Source: Clostridia bacterium
GTDB lineage: Bacteria > Bacillota > Clostridia > Christensenellales > Aristaeellaceae
Direction: 5' to 3'
Assembly (NCBI GenBank): GCA_017534885.1
Contig: JAFXVR010000047.1
Location: 24,354 to 88,353, forward strand
Length of the DNA stretch: 64,000 nt
Of this stretch, positions 16,808-25,105 are shown piece after piece (positions within the stretch are counted from its first letter, which is position 1; every line of letters starts with the position of its first letter). The notes under the pieces are model-generated. The model had not been told where the DNA came from. It was given only the letters and a program-made list of their open reading frames with translations, and searched no databases. The position numbers and the translations under genes were made by a program.

Positions 16808-18232
16808 TCACTTCAGCGGCTCGGCGATGCGCTCCAGCTCATCCGCGATCTGGTCTGTCAGGCTGGGCGGCGCGGTGGGGCTGGTGGGGCCGACGGGATT
16901 GAACGGCGTCAGGTAGAGGTTCATCAGCAGCTCCCGGGGCGCGGTCTCGCCCTTGACCATTCCCGGCGGCACATACCAGCCGATGGAGGTCATGTAGGCG
17001 GCCACCGCGTTCACGGTTTTCGTGCCGTAGATGCCGTCGATCTTGCCCGGATCATAGCCCAGATTCCGCAGCGCTTCCTGCATGATGCGCACCGCCATGC
17101 CCCGGTCGCCCTTCTGCAGCGGCAGGAACTGGTCGTACACCGGCGCGTTGCTCGCGTTCATTTTCCTGAGCAGGCTGGGGCTGACGTACTCGCGCTCCGT
17201 CACGTGCACAGCGCTCATGAACAGGGCCACCGCCACCTGGGTCTGCCGGCCATAGGTGCCGTCCGCGCTGCCCACCGGATAGCCCAGCTGCAGCAGGCGC
17301 TTCTGCATCTTGCGCACCCGGTCGCTGCGCTCTCCCTTGCGGATGTTTTCGTCCTGCACCTCCTCGGTGGGGCTGGGCTCCCGGGTGGGCGTGACGGTCG
17401 GCCGGGGAGTCGCGGTGGGCCGGACGGTGGGCGCAGGGGTCGCGGTGGGCACAGGCGTGGCGGTGACGGTCTCCTGCTTGGGCGTCAGCTGAAGCGCCTC
17501 CGCCTGCTGCAGGTGATAGCCGTTTCCGTTGGCGCTGTAGCGGTAGAGCCGGTCGCCCACCAGCGCCGCCGAGACGGTGTCCGTCGAAACGGAAGCTACC
17601 TGCCGCTTTTCACCCGTTTCGAGAGCAATGACGGTCACGGAGCCGTCCGGGTGGGTCAGGGTGACCGCGTGCGCGCTGCACGTCAGGCTGCGGTGCTCGT
17701 CCACCTGGGTCTCCTCCGGGAAAAGGGAGAGCCCGGGCAGGGCGTCGGCCGTCTCAAGGGGCGTGCGCTTCAGCAGCCAGCCACTGTTTGTCTTTTCCAC
17801 ATAATAGAGCATCCCACCGGATTCAACGGCGGTGCTGGCGGTCTCGCTGAGCACCCGCTCTCCCTGCAGACCCTCGGTCACCGTCAGCCGGCCGCTCTCT
17901 CCCAGCGCCCAGGCGCTTTCTCCCCGAAGGGCGGCCAGCTGGGCCGGGGTGGGATTCCGGTACACGATGCTGGAACCGCTGCCATCGGTGTACACGGAGA
18001 ACACGCGCTGATCCGCTGTCAGGCAGTAGACCGCCGCGCTGTCCATGGCAATCAGGTCCGTGATGGCCGCCGGCAGGTGGCGCACCGTGCCCGCCGCGTC
18101 CATCAGATACATGTGATCCGTCTCGCCGATCCAGGCGGTGAGGCCGTCCGCGGTCAGCACCGGGTCAGCCAGAGCCGCGCAGGAGGTCAGCACCAGCGCT
18201 GCCAGGAGCAGCAGAGAAAGGTATTTGCGCAT
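16808..18232 (-). CDS. Peptidoglycan-binding lipoprotein with a sensor-like N-terminal region
   Basis: A 474-residue exported protein. The N-terminus has a hydrophobic core and a lipobox LTSC (Cys18), so membrane anchoring by lipid is likely. Residues about 22-270 hold repeated short strands with propeller-like alternation (unassigned fold). A Thr/Pro-rich linker of TPTATP-type repeats spans roughly 270-315. Two peptidoglycan-binding type 1 domains follow, each with the KGDRGxxVRxMQxxLxxLGY and DGxYGxxT hallmarks (about 325-370 and 395-440). It probably ties the outer surface to the wall. A hairpin (TGTGGG/CCCACA) lies just upstream of the GGAGG ribosome site. Confidence 0.82.
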   Translation of the reverse strand: MRKYLSLLLLAALVLTSCAALADPVLTADGLTAWIGETDHMYLMDAAGTVRHLPAAITDLIAMDSAAVYCLTADQRVFSVYTDGSGSSIVYRNPTPAQLAALRGESAWALGESGRLTVTEGLQGERVLSETASTAVESGGMLYYVEKTNSGWLLKRTPLETADALPGLSLFPEETQVDEHRSLTCSAHAVTLTHPDGSVTVIALETGEKRQVASVSTDTVSAALVGDRLYRYSANGNGYHLQQAEALQLTPKQETVTATPVPTATPAPTVRPTATPRPTVTPTREPSPTEEVQDENIRKGERSDRVRKMQKRLLQLGYPVGSADGTYGRQTQVAVALFMSAVHVTEREYVSPSLLRKMNASNAPVYDQFLPLQKGDRGMAVRIMQEALRNLGYDPGKIDGIYGTKTVNAVAAYMTSIGWYVPPGMVKGETAPRELLMNLYLTPFNPVGPTSPTAPPSLTDQIADELERIAEPLK

Positions 18233-18253
18233 ATCATCATTCCTCCACAATCG

Positions 18254-18272
18254 CCTGTGGGTTTGTCCCACA
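18254..18272 (-). other. Leader hairpin before the peptidoglycan-binding gene
   Basis: TGTGGG and CCCACA pair around a 5-nt loop immediately upstream of the GGAGG site. It could modulate initiation; no known riboswitch class is recognised. Confidence 0.3.
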
Positions 18273-18364
18273 AACATATCAACGAAGCCGGGCCCGGTTT
18301 TGATGCACGCGAAAACAGATTTTTGCGCCAAACAGTCAAAAGCGCAGCATGCTGCCCTCTCAGG

Positions 18365-18982
18365 TCACATGCTCTCCAGATAGGCCCTGACGATGCGGAT
18401 GCACTTCTGCCAGTCCATGCGGGAGGAATCGATGCACAGATCGTAATCGTCCGCCAGCCGCCAGTCGCGCCCGGTGAAATAGCGGGTGTACTCGGCCCTG
18501 CGCCTGTCGATGTCGTGGATGCGGCGGGTGGCCTCGTCCTGGGTCAGGGAGTACATGTTCATCACGGTGCGGATGCACACCTTCTCCGGGGCGTGCACAT
18601 ACACCTTCAGCACATGCGGCTCATCCTTGAGGATGTAGTTGGCGCAGCGCCCGATGATGACGCAGTTCTCCTCCGCCGCCAGCCGCCGGATGATCTTCGC
18701 CTGATAGCGGAAGAGGTTCTCATTGCTGATGAAATCATCCCTGTCCGGCGGAATCACCTGCCCGTCCAGGGCGTCCCGGGCCACGCGCATCAGCAGGGTG
18801 CGCTTGCTCTTTTCGTCCGCCTTGGCGAAAAGCTCCTCGCTGATGCCGCTCTCGTCCGAAGCCAGGCGCAGCAGCTCCCGGTCGTAATAGGACCAGCCCA
18901 GCTCCTCCGCCAGCATCTTCCCCATGGTCTTTCCGCCGCTGCCGTAGCCGCGGGATATGGTAATCACACGATGTTCGCTCAT
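18365..18982 (-). CDS. Cytidylate kinase-like family protein
   Basis: A 205-residue P-loop protein of the cytidylate-kinase-2-like family. Seen: SRGYGSGGKT (residues 10-19) with the P-loop Lys18, an early YYDRELL segment, and the family's conserved IIGRCANYIL and TRRIHDIDRRRAEY stretches. True CMP kinases phosphorylate CMP/dCMP; members of this branch have no settled substrate and often stand beside unrelated genes. Start ATG 18982 with GGAGG; a consensus promoter lies 23 nt further up. Single-gene unit between convergent neighbours. Confidence 0.85.
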   Translation of the reverse strand: MSEHRVITISRGYGSGGKTMGKMLAEELGWSYYDRELLRLASDESGISEELFAKADEKSKRTLLMRVARDALDGQVIPPDRDDFISNENLFRYQAKIIRRLAAEENCVIIGRCANYILKDEPHVLKVYVHAPEKVCIRTVMNMYSLTQDEATRRIHDIDRRRAEYTRYFTGRDWRLADDYDLCIDSSRMDWQKCIRIVRAYLESM

Positions 18983-19004
18983 TGAACGGCCTCCCTTCGG
19001 CCTC

Positions 19005-19033
19005 ATTATATCAGATTGCTGGGATCGCTGCAA
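19005..19033 (-). promoter_or_regulatory. Sigma-A promoter of the cytidylate-kinase-like gene
   Basis: Minus strand TTGCAG (19028-19033), exact 17-bp spacer, TATAAT (19005-19010). Confidence 0.75.
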
Positions 19034-19084
19034 GCCGGGTGAGATAAAACGGACGCGCCGGGCTTCAACCGCGTCAGCCCTCCC

Positions 19085-19639
19085 TCACTTCAGCTTCAGC
19101 CCGTCGCTGAAGGCCTTCCCCACCGGCGCGCCGATCTCCCGGTACACGTTGAAGGAGGGATCGAAGATGATCGGGCGGAGCTTGCCCAAATCGATCTTGC
19201 CGTCGGTCAGGATGGCTTCATCCGCCTGGGAGGCCACAATCTCACCAATCAGGTAGCCGGTGCCGGGATCCCAGGAGCGCACGCGGCACTCCAGCGTCAA
19301 CGGGAATTCGTCGATGATGGGCGCATCCACGTTCTCGCTGCGGCGCACATGGCAGCCGGCCCGCTCGATCTTGTTGACCTTCCGGCCGCTCTCCACACCG
19401 AAATAGTCGGAGATCACCACCGTGTCCACCGTGCCGAAGGCCACCGTAAAGGCGCCGGTCTTCTCAAAGTTCTCCGTGGTCTTGTGCTTGGACAGCATCA
19501 GGGTGATTTCCCCCATGTCGCTCTGCATGCCCCAGGCGGCGTTCATGGCGTTGGGCACGCCGTTTTCATCGTAGGTGCCGATGATGAAGACGCCCTCGGG
19601 GGTGATGACAGACTGCTTCCCGGCAAATGATATGCTCAT
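19085..19639 (-). CDS. Flavin reductase family protein (FMN-binding split barrel)
   Basis: A 184-residue flavoprotein of the flavin-reductase-like split-barrel group. Seen: PEGVFIIGTYDENGVPNAM near 14-32, the characteristic strand with a small-residue turn; MLSKHKTTENFEKTGAF (48-64), which matches the flavin-contacting S/K-H-x-T-x-N-I element; and an IGEIV strand near 130. Relatives reduce FMN/FAD with NAD(P)H or act as FMN-dependent small-molecule reductases. TATAAT (19671-19676) lies upstream without a good -35; a 14-bp perfect palindrome (GCGCAGCGCTGCGC, 19654-19667) sits between it and the ribosome site, a possible operator. The MarR gene lies 125 bp upstream on the same strand. Confidence 0.88.
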   Translation of the reverse strand: MSISFAGKQSVITPEGVFIIGTYDENGVPNAMNAAWGMQSDMGEITLMLSKHKTTENFEKTGAFTVAFGTVDTVVISDYFGVESGRKVNKIERAGCHVRRSENVDAPIIDEFPLTLECRVRSWDPGTGYLIGEIVASQADEAILTDGKIDLGKLRPIIFDPSFNVYREIGAPVGKAFSDGLKLK

Positions 19640-19763
19640 GCTGTTTCCTCCCTGCGCAGCGCTGCGCTGTATTATATGGTATGATTCGCCGCTGATCCGT
19701 CAATTCCTGCCTGCCAAAGGCAAAGGAAAAGCCGGGAACCGTCTCCGGAATCCCGGCCTGCCG

Positions 19764-20414
19764 TCACGCGGGCTTGTCCCCGCCTTCGGTCACACTGAGC
19801 AGCTTGTCCAGCAGCGCGATCAGGGTCTCCTGCTCTTCCGCCGTCAGCCTCGATACAAAGCGCTCCGCCGCCTGCTGGCGCTCGTCCTGCACCTCCCAGG
19901 CGCGGGCCTTGCCCTTTTCGGTCAGGGCGATCAGGGTGGATCGCCGATCCTCCGGGTTGGCCTTCCGCTCCAGGTAGCGGTCGGTTTCCAGCCGATCCAG
20001 CTGCTCGGACAGGGAGGAAGCGTTGATGCCCAGCGCCTCAGCGATGTCCTTCTGACGCACGCCGTCCTCCCCCAGCTCCAGCACGGTCAGCAGGATCCGC
20101 TCCCTGGGCATGGGCCCGGGCCCGAAGCCAGGCCCCATTCCGGGCCTGCGGCCAAAGGGGGATTCAGGCGGCATCGGCGGATGGCCAAAGGGCCTGCGCT
20201 CACCGCCCGGACCCGGATGTCCCTCCATCGGCGGATGGCCTTCCATCGGCGGGCGGCCGCCGTGACAGCCCGGCCCAAAGGGCGGACGGCCCGGCATCCC
20301 GCCATGTCCGAAGGGCGGCATCTCCCCCATCGGCGGATGCTTCCCCATGGGCCCGGCCAGGCGGCCTGCCCTGCGCAGCTTTTCCATCAGCAGCATTTCT
20401 CTCGTCTTCTCCAT
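19764..20414 (-). CDS. MarR-family regulator with Met/His/Gly/Pro-rich N-terminal extension
   Basis: A 216-residue regulator. Residues about 22-103 are a low-complexity segment very rich in Pro, Gly, Met and His (many GHPPM, GGRPP and GPGFGPG units, one Cys). Residues about 104-205 are a MarR winged helix: ERILLTVLEL, a recognition helix region INASSLSEQLDRLE and a DRRST wing. MarR proteins bind palindromes as dimers. The gene's promoter carries two copies of TTCGGTGCCGAA, pointing to autoregulation. The His/Met-rich arm could bind a metal such as copper (inference). Start: ATG 20414 is 9 nt from AAGGA; the upstream in-frame GTG is too close to it. No efflux gene is adjacent, unlike many MarR loci. 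Confidence 0.85.
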   Translation of the reverse strand: MEKTREMLLMEKLRRAGRLAGPMGKHPPMGEMPPFGHGGMPGRPPFGPGCHGGRPPMEGHPPMEGHPGPGGERRPFGHPPMPPESPFGRRPGMGPGFGPGPMPRERILLTVLELGEDGVRQKDIAEALGINASSLSEQLDRLETDRYLERKANPEDRRSTLIALTEKGKARAWEVQDERQQAAERFVSRLTAEEQETLIALLDKLLSVTEGGDKPA

Positions 20415-20439
20415 ACGCACTCATCCTTTCTGTGTTTTC

Positions 20440-20499
20440 TTCGGTGCCGAACTAAATATAGCATATTGCCTCGTGTTTGTCAAGTACTTCGGTGCCGAA
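20440..20499 (-). promoter_or_regulatory. marR promoter with twin operators
   Basis: Minus strand: TTGACA (20478-20483), exact 17-bp spacer, TATATT (20455-20460). An identical 12-bp box TTCGGTGCCGAA (inverted TTCGG/CCGAA) occurs at 20440-20451, just after the -10, and again at 20488-20499, just before the -35. The boxes are 48 bp apart. Placement on both sides of a near-consensus promoter is the classic layout for repression by a dimer at each site. Confidence 0.8.
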
Positions 20500-20579
20500 T
20501 TATTTTGCCGCTGAAAAAGTCAAAATCCCCCTTGCTTTTTTCGTGGAAGTGTGCTAAGATATCGCCGTTGCCCCGGAAT

Positions 20580-20652
<73 letters not shown>

Positions 20653-20659
20653 CTTCAGG

Positions 20660-20700
20660 AAACCCTTGTAAACGCTGTGTTTACAGGGGTTTGCTTGTAT
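20660..20700 (+). terminator. Hairpin after tRNA-Thr
   Basis: AAACCC-TTGTAAAC and GTTTACAG-GGGTTT arms form a long stem (about 13 pairs) 8 nt after the tRNA, followed by a T-rich but interrupted tail. Probable terminator or processing signal. Confidence 0.65.
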
Positions 20701-20705
20701 CAGGA

Positions 20706-20742
20706 GACCTCTTTCGGCGCTGGATACAGAACCAAAGAGGTC
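20706..20742 (+). other. 9-bp inverted repeat before the secreted protein gene
   Basis: GACCTCTTT (20706-20714) and AAAGAGGTC (20734-20742) are exact complements around a 19-nt loop, directly behind the tRNA hairpin and 55 nt before the next start codon. It may be an operator or a leader stem; no promoter motif is obvious. Confidence 0.35.
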
Positions 20743-20796
20743 ATCGGAACGTCATCAGGCGTTTGGCAAAGATCTGAAGCAAAGGAGAAGATTGGC

Positions 20797-21594
20797 ATGA
20801 AGAAAATCATCAGTATCCTGCTGGCGGCCATGATGCTGGCGCTGTTCGCCTGCGCGGCGGCGGATGCGGTCCCCCAGTCCGAGGGCGGCAAAAAGTTCGA
20901 GAGCGACTGGGCGATGAGCGACGGCCTGGTGCAGATTTACTATGAAGAGGAAGGCTATCGGGTCGCGGTGGACCTCAGGGATCCGGAGACCGGCGGCGGC
21001 TCCCTCTGGGAATACGCCTGCTTCTACCACGAGGACACGGACTCCCTTGTCTCCGTTACCTCCATGCGGACGGACTACACGGTGAACCCGGACACCGGCG
21101 ATCAGGTGTTCGGCGACAGCGTGTATGAAGACTTTGACGATGAAAACCAGGCGACCGAATTCACCATCACCGAGGACGGCTGTTACCTGATCTGGAACAA
21201 CGGCCGGGAGAACCCCGGCGCGGAGCTGCAGTTCGTTGACATCGGCCGGTTCGAGGGCGTCTGGCGGAACGAGGACGAGGAGGTCGAGGTCGAATTCAGG
21301 TGGAACGGCTCCGATCCGGACTACTTCTTCTACACCGTTTACATCCAGCGCGGCAAGTCCGACGCGGACACCTACGCTTCCTTCCTGATGAACGGTTCCT
21401 ACGATCCCATCACCAAGAGGCTCAGCGCGGACGGCACCTGCACCCTGTTCACCAAAAACGCCTCCGGCGAGTATGATACCTCGGATGACGGTGAGAGCTA
21501 CGACGCCTTCTTCTCCAAGACGGAGGACGGGAAGCTGTACTACGAGACGGCCAACGGCATCGAGCTGGAATACGACCTCCTGGGCGGCGATTGA
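20797..21594 (+). CDS. Secreted acidic protein of unknown function
   Basis: 265 residues; not recognised. A signal peptide with a hydrophobic core spans residues 1-23 (ends near ACAAADA; the lone Cys19 is not in a convincing lipobox). The mature part is strongly acidic (runs of Asp/Glu, for example EDEEVEVE and YDTSDDGE) and rich in Tyr/Phe, with alternating polar and hydrophobic strands that suggest a beta-barrel or lipocalin-like fold. No metal or catalytic motif is evident. Start ATG follows AAAGGAG. Bounded by the tRNA hairpin region and a strong bidirectional terminator, so it stands alone. Probably acts outside the membrane. Confidence 0.6.
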   Translation: MKKIISILLAAMMLALFACAAADAVPQSEGGKKFESDWAMSDGLVQIYYEEEGYRVAVDLRDPETGGGSLWEYACFYHEDTDSLVSVTSMRTDYTVNPDTGDQVFGDSVYEDFDDENQATEFTITEDGCYLIWNNGRENPGAELQFVDIGRFEGVWRNEDEEVEVEFRWNGSDPDYFFYTVYIQRGKSDADTYASFLMNGSYDPITKRLSADGTCTLFTKNASGEYDTSDDGESYDAFFSKTEDGKLYYETANGIELEYDLLGGD

Positions 21595-21617
21595 TCCCCC
21601 CATTGATCCCACCCGCA

Positions 21618-21663
21618 CAAACCAACGGCAGGAAGCGCACAAGCCTCCTGCCGTTGGTTTTGT
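21618..21663. terminator. Strong bidirectional terminator
   Basis: AAACCAACGGCAGGA and TCCTGCCGTTGGTTT are a perfect 15-bp stem with a 12-nt loop and T/A runs on both sides; serves the secreted protein gene (plus) and the dehydrogenase gene (minus). Confidence 0.9.
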
Positions 21664-21683
21664 ATTGCTGATAACGTTTTGCG

Positions 21684-22646
21684 TCAGTACCCTCTGGCCC
21701 GGTTCACCAGGGAGCGGAGCGGCTCACCCGCGCTGTACCTTCCCAGGTTTTCGATGAACAGCTCCTTGATCCGCTCCACCGTGTACGGCAGGGTCATGTT
21801 GCCGGCGATGTGCGGCGTCAGCAGGAGGCGGGGGCAGTCCCAGAGGCTGTCCTCCGGCGGCAGGGGCTCGGTCTCGAACACGTCCAGCGCTGCCCCGCCG
21901 AGGGTTCCGGCCCGCAGCACTTCCTCCAGCGCCTTCTGATCCAGAGAGATTCCCCGGCCCACGTTCACAAGGATCGCGTCGGAGGGCAGCCTGTTCAGCC
22001 GCTGACGGTTCATCAGGCCGGCTGTCTCCGGCGTACCGGGCAGGGCCATGATCAGCACATCCGTTACCGGCAGCAGGCCGTCCAGCTCCCCCACCCGGCA
22101 GACCGCGTCAAAGGCGGGATTCGGCAGGCCGCGGCGGCTGACACCGGTGATCCGCGCAGGCTGAAAGCCCCGTAAACGAACCGCGCAGGCCGTGCCGATG
22201 TCCCCCGTGCCCAGCACCGTCACCCGGCTGCCGTGGATGGAGCGGACAGGCAGCCCCCGATCCCAGCTTCTCTCTGCTGTTACGGCCCGGTATTCCGCGC
22301 CCCGGCGCATCAGGTCGAGGAGCGCCCAGACCACATGCTCGGAGATGGTCACCCCGTAAGCCCCGGCGGAGCAGGTCAGCAGCACCTCATCGGAGCGGAA
22401 GCTCGCCTGCCGCAGAAAACCGTCCACCCCCGCAAAGGGCGTAGCCATCCACCTGAGCTTCGGGGCTGCGGCAGGCAAGCGGGCGTCCTGACCGAGGATG
22501 ATCTCCGCCTCCTCCGCCAGTTTCAGCGCCTCCTCCGGGTCGTCGCAGAAGCGCGCGGAAAAGCCGCAGGCCTCCGCTGCCGCCGCGATCTCCGCCCGCT
22601 GCGCCTCTGTCAGTTCGGGCACCGATACCAGGATTCTTCTTTCCAT
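21684..22646 (-). CDS. D-2-hydroxyacid dehydrogenase family protein
   Basis: A 320-residue NAD(P)-dependent dehydrogenase. Seen: dinucleotide motif VLGTGDIG (residues 144-151), NVGRG with the substrate-binding Arg, DVFETEPLP with the catalytic-relay Glu, and TPHIAGN with the catalytic His. A short N-terminal catalytic subdomain contains ATPFAGVDG, typical of this family. Known members interconvert 2-keto and D-2-hydroxy acids such as glyoxylate, hydroxypyruvate or phosphoglycerate; the exact substrate is not readable. It is 10 bp behind nagA on the same strand, so it is the last gene of the GNAT-nagA-dehydrogenase unit. Confidence 0.88.
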   Translation of the reverse strand: MERRILVSVPELTEAQRAEIAAAAEACGFSARFCDDPEEALKLAEEAEIILGQDARLPAAAPKLRWMATPFAGVDGFLRQASFRSDEVLLTCSAGAYGVTISEHVVWALLDLMRRGAEYRAVTAERSWDRGLPVRSIHGSRVTVLGTGDIGTACAVRLRGFQPARITGVSRRGLPNPAFDAVCRVGELDGLLPVTDVLIMALPGTPETAGLMNRQRLNRLPSDAILVNVGRGISLDQKALEEVLRAGTLGGAALDVFETEPLPPEDSLWDCPRLLLTPHIAGNMTLPYTVERIKELFIENLGRYSAGEPLRSLVNRARGY

Positions 22647-22656
22647 GCCGCCCTCC

Positions 22657-23781
22657 TCATTCCGCGATGATGCCGCCGAAGCGCCAGTCCTCCGTCCACC
22701 AGGTCAGCGGTGCGGGACTGCCGGGCGTCAGGCGGCCGCAGCGGCTGTCGCCCACCGAGGCCGCCGGGGTGGAAGTGCACATGCGGCAGGCGTCAGCGGG
22801 GCCAATGTCAAACAGGTGAATCAGGTTTTCCAGCGCCCGGCGCAGGGTCAGCACCGAGCCCGCCAAGGTGCCGTCGTCCAGCCGGGCTTCAGCGCCGCGC
22901 ACGTTCACCCGCTGGCCGCCCAAGGCATAGACCCCGTCCGACAGTCCGGCGGCCTCCATGGCGTCCGTGATGGCCACCGCCTTTTTCGATCCCTTGCTGC
23001 GGGCGATGAGCCTCACCGTATCCCGATGCAGGTGCACGCCGTCGCAGATCATCTCGCAGTAGAGCCGGTCGTCCGTCAGCGCCGCGCCAGGCACGCCGGG
23101 CATCCGGTGCGAGAGGCTGGTCATGGCGTTGAAGGTGTGGGTAACGTGGTCAGCGCCCCAGTCCGCCGCCAGATGCACGGTTTCCGCGTCCGCGGCGGTG
23201 TGCCCGATGGACACCCGGACGCCCGCGGCTCTTGCCCGGCGGATGAAGGCCTCGCTGCCCGCCCGCTCCGGAGCCATGGTGATGAGCTTCACCGCCTCTG
23301 GATGCCCGCCGGTCATGCGCTCAAAGGCCGCCCAGTCCGGATCCGCAAAAAACTCCTTGCGCTGGGCTCCGGCCTTCTCCTCATTCAGGAAAGGCGCTTC
23401 CATGTGCGCGCCCAGCACCTCTGCGCCCCGTTTCTGCGGCTTGGCCATCACGGCGCGGATGCCCTCCACCGCGCGCAGGGTGTCCGCTTCAGAGGCGCTC
23501 ATGGTGGTGGGGCAGAAGGCCGCCACGCCCTGCTCGAACAGGCAGGCGCTCATGTGCCGCACGGCTTCCTCCCCCTGCATGGTGTCCATCCCCATGAAAG
23601 CGTGGATGTGCACATCCACCAGGCCGGGCAGCAGCCAGCCGTCTTTCAGCTCCTTTATCCGCTCCCCGGGCTGAGCGGTCAGTTCCCTGCCCACTCCGGT
23701 CACCCGGCCGTTTTCCAGCCGCACCCGCAGCACTTCTTCAAAGGTTTCGCCCGTGAAGCATTTTGCCGCCTGAATCAGCAT
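22657..23781 (-). CDS. nagA: N-acetylglucosamine-6-phosphate deacetylase
   Basis: A 374-residue amidohydrolase. Seen: metal motif HIH (residues 58-60) inside LPGLVDVHIHAF, EAPF with the metal-ligand Glu, IGHTAAD and a second His in HTFNAM, and the catalytic Asp in AITDAM. It removes acetate from GlcNAc-6-phosphate in the cytoplasm, feeding amino-sugar use or wall recycling. The partner nagB is not in this window. The start overlaps the preceding acetyltransferase stop by 7 nt, indicating coupled translation. Length is typical for the family. Confidence 0.93.
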   Translation of the reverse strand: MLIQAAKCFTGETFEEVLRVRLENGRVTGVGRELTAQPGERIKELKDGWLLPGLVDVHIHAFMGMDTMQGEEAVRHMSACLFEQGVAAFCPTTMSASEADTLRAVEGIRAVMAKPQKRGAEVLGAHMEAPFLNEEKAGAQRKEFFADPDWAAFERMTGGHPEAVKLITMAPERAGSEAFIRRARAAGVRVSIGHTAADAETVHLAADWGADHVTHTFNAMTSLSHRMPGVPGAALTDDRLYCEMICDGVHLHRDTVRLIARSKGSKKAVAITDAMEAAGLSDGVYALGGQRVNVRGAEARLDDGTLAGSVLTLRRALENLIHLFDIGPADACRMCTSTPAASVGDSRCGRLTPGSPAPLTWWTEDWRFGGIIAE

Positions 23782-24233
23782 CGCTTGTCCGCCTCCCCGT
23801 CCGCTATCATCCGTTTCATCCGGATGCAGTCAAAGGTCTCCCCGTGTAGCACCTGCCCATCGCAGATGCGATAGCCCAGCTTTTCATAGAAGCCCGTCTT
23901 GCCCACGCGGCTGTCCAGCACGGCCTCCTCGCAGCCCATTTCCGCCGCCCATCGCTCGGCCTCCCGCACCACGCGCCGCCCAAGGCCCTGTCCCCGGTAT
24001 TCCGGCAGCACCACGATCCGCCCCAGCATGACAGTCTTGTCTGTCAGCGGATACCAGCGGCAGGTAGCCACCGGCAGGAAGTCATCCACCAGCACAATGT
24101 AGCGGGTGGGCGGCCCGTCGTGTTCGTCAAACTCCTCGTGCAGGCTGATGTGGTGCTTGCGCGCCATCGCCTGAATGCGCACGTAATAAGCGCCCGCGCA
24201 GCCCGCTGTGTCCTCCGCTCTGATCACTTCCAC
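23775..24233 (-). CDS. GNAT-family N-acetyltransferase
   Basis: 152 residues with the GNAT acetyl-CoA site RGQGLGRR (near 80-87) after a LGRIVVLPEY strand, and the C-terminal FYEKLGYR motif. The substrate is unknown; ElaA-like and YjcF-like relatives act on small amines. It heads the nagA unit and overlaps it by 7 nt. A TATACT element occurs at about 24258-24263 on the minus strand without a good -35. Confidence 0.85.
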   Translation of the reverse strand: MEVIRAEDTAGCAGAYYVRIQAMARKHHISLHEEFDEHDGPPTRYIVLVDDFLPVATCRWYPLTDKTVMLGRIVVLPEYRGQGLGRRVVREAERWAAEMGCEEAVLDSRVGKTGFYEKLGYRICDGQVLHGETFDCIRMKRMIADGEADKRC

Positions 24234-24293
24234 CGGCCTCTCACACTCCTCCCGGACAGTATACCACGTCTTTTGTCCGGGGAAAAGCCCCCA

Positions 24294-24322
24294 TTGACAC
24301 CCTTACCGATTTGCGGTATGCT
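24294..24322 (+). promoter_or_regulatory. Sigma-A promoter of the 24.36-kb gene and rhaM
   Basis: TTGACA (24294-24299), exact 17-bp spacer, TATGCT (24317-24322), 35 nt before the first start codon. Confidence 0.8.
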
Positions 24323-24356
24323 GTTGGCAGACGAAAGCGCCGGAGGAGGGATGAGG

Positions 24357-24686
24357 ATGGGACCTGACGGAAGCGCGTTTGGCGCGGAGGCTGATCTGTT
24401 CGGCCAGAGCAGCGAGAAGCTGAGCATCGCTCCCCTGTGTTTCAGCCTCTCGGAGGACAGGCGTACCGCCTTCCTTTTCCGCCCGGAAACCCGGGGCGGC
24501 ACCGGCAGCTATACCTACCGGTATGAGTGCTTCGGCCTGACGGGAAAGAGGGTGCGGTACTTCGACAGTGAGGAGGACGCTGCCGCGATGACGCCCGGCC
24601 GCCCCGGCTGGTTCCGCATGCAGGTGACGGTGGACGACGGCGCAACCCGGCTGAGCGAGCAGACGGGCTGGATTTTTCTGAAATGA
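24357..24686 (+). CDS. Small protein of unknown function, Ig-like pattern
   Basis: 109 residues; not recognised as a named family. A TGSYTYRYECFG strand pair followed by GRPGWFRMQVTVDDG resembles the Ig/PKD-like pattern seen in surface repeats, but there is no signal peptide. Start set at ATG 24357 because GGAGGAGG lies at a good distance; ATG 24351 is also possible but is only 3 nt from it. It shares a strong promoter with the rhamnose mutarotase gene 9 nt downstream. Confidence 0.6.
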   Translation: MGPDGSAFGAEADLFGQSSEKLSIAPLCFSLSEDRRTAFLFRPETRGGTGSYTYRYECFGLTGKRVRYFDSEEDAAAMTPGRPGWFRMQVTVDDGATRLSEQTGWIFLK

Positions 24687-24695
24687 GGAGGCGGG

Positions 24696-25016
24696 ATGAT
24701 GGAACGTTTTGCCTGGAAGGGACGGATCAAGCCCGGGATGAAGGCGGAATACCAGCGCCGGCATGACGCGATCTGGCCGGAGATGAAGGAGCTGCTGAAG
24801 GCCGCCGGCATCCGCAACTATACCATCTGGACGGACGGCGAGGAGCTCTTCGGCTACTATGAGTGCGAGAAAGGCATCGCCTTCGCGGAGAAGACGCAGG
24901 CCGAAAGCCCCATCGTGGACAAGTGGAACGTCTACATGGAGGACGTGCTGGAGCTGGTGATGGATCCAGTGACCGGCGCCCAGCCCAAGATGGAACAGGT
25001 CTTCCTGCTGGAGTGA
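24696..25016 (+). CDS. rhaM: L-rhamnose mutarotase (RhaM-like)
   Basis: 106 residues, the usual RhaM length (about 104). Seen: IKPGMKAEYQRRHDAIWPEM with the conserved His23 and Trp, then NYTIWTDGEELFGYYE, which match the ferredoxin-like mutarotase fold. It speeds interconversion of L-rhamnopyranose anomers in the cytoplasm. Rhamnose is a constituent of rhamnogalacturonan pectin, in line with the pectin genes elsewhere in the window; no rhamnose isomerase or kinase is adjacent. Start at 24696 or 24699 (consecutive ATGs behind GGAGG). A terminator follows directly. Confidence 0.85.
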   Translation: MMERFAWKGRIKPGMKAEYQRRHDAIWPEMKELLKAAGIRNYTIWTDGEELFGYYECEKGIAFAEKTQAESPIVDKWNVYMEDVLELVMDPVTGAQPKMEQVFLLE

Positions 25017-25017
25017 G

Positions 25018-25067
25018 AAAAAGCGGGAGCCGCCCTGCCGGAATGGCGAGCGCTCCCGTTTTGTTTT
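25018..25067 (+). terminator. Terminator after rhaM
   Basis: CGGGAGC and GCTCCCG arms with a long inner loop, then TTTTGTTTTG. Confidence 0.75.
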
Positions 25068-25105
25068 GTCCTGATTGCTTTGCGCTGCAATGGCCCGGAC
25101 GCCGT

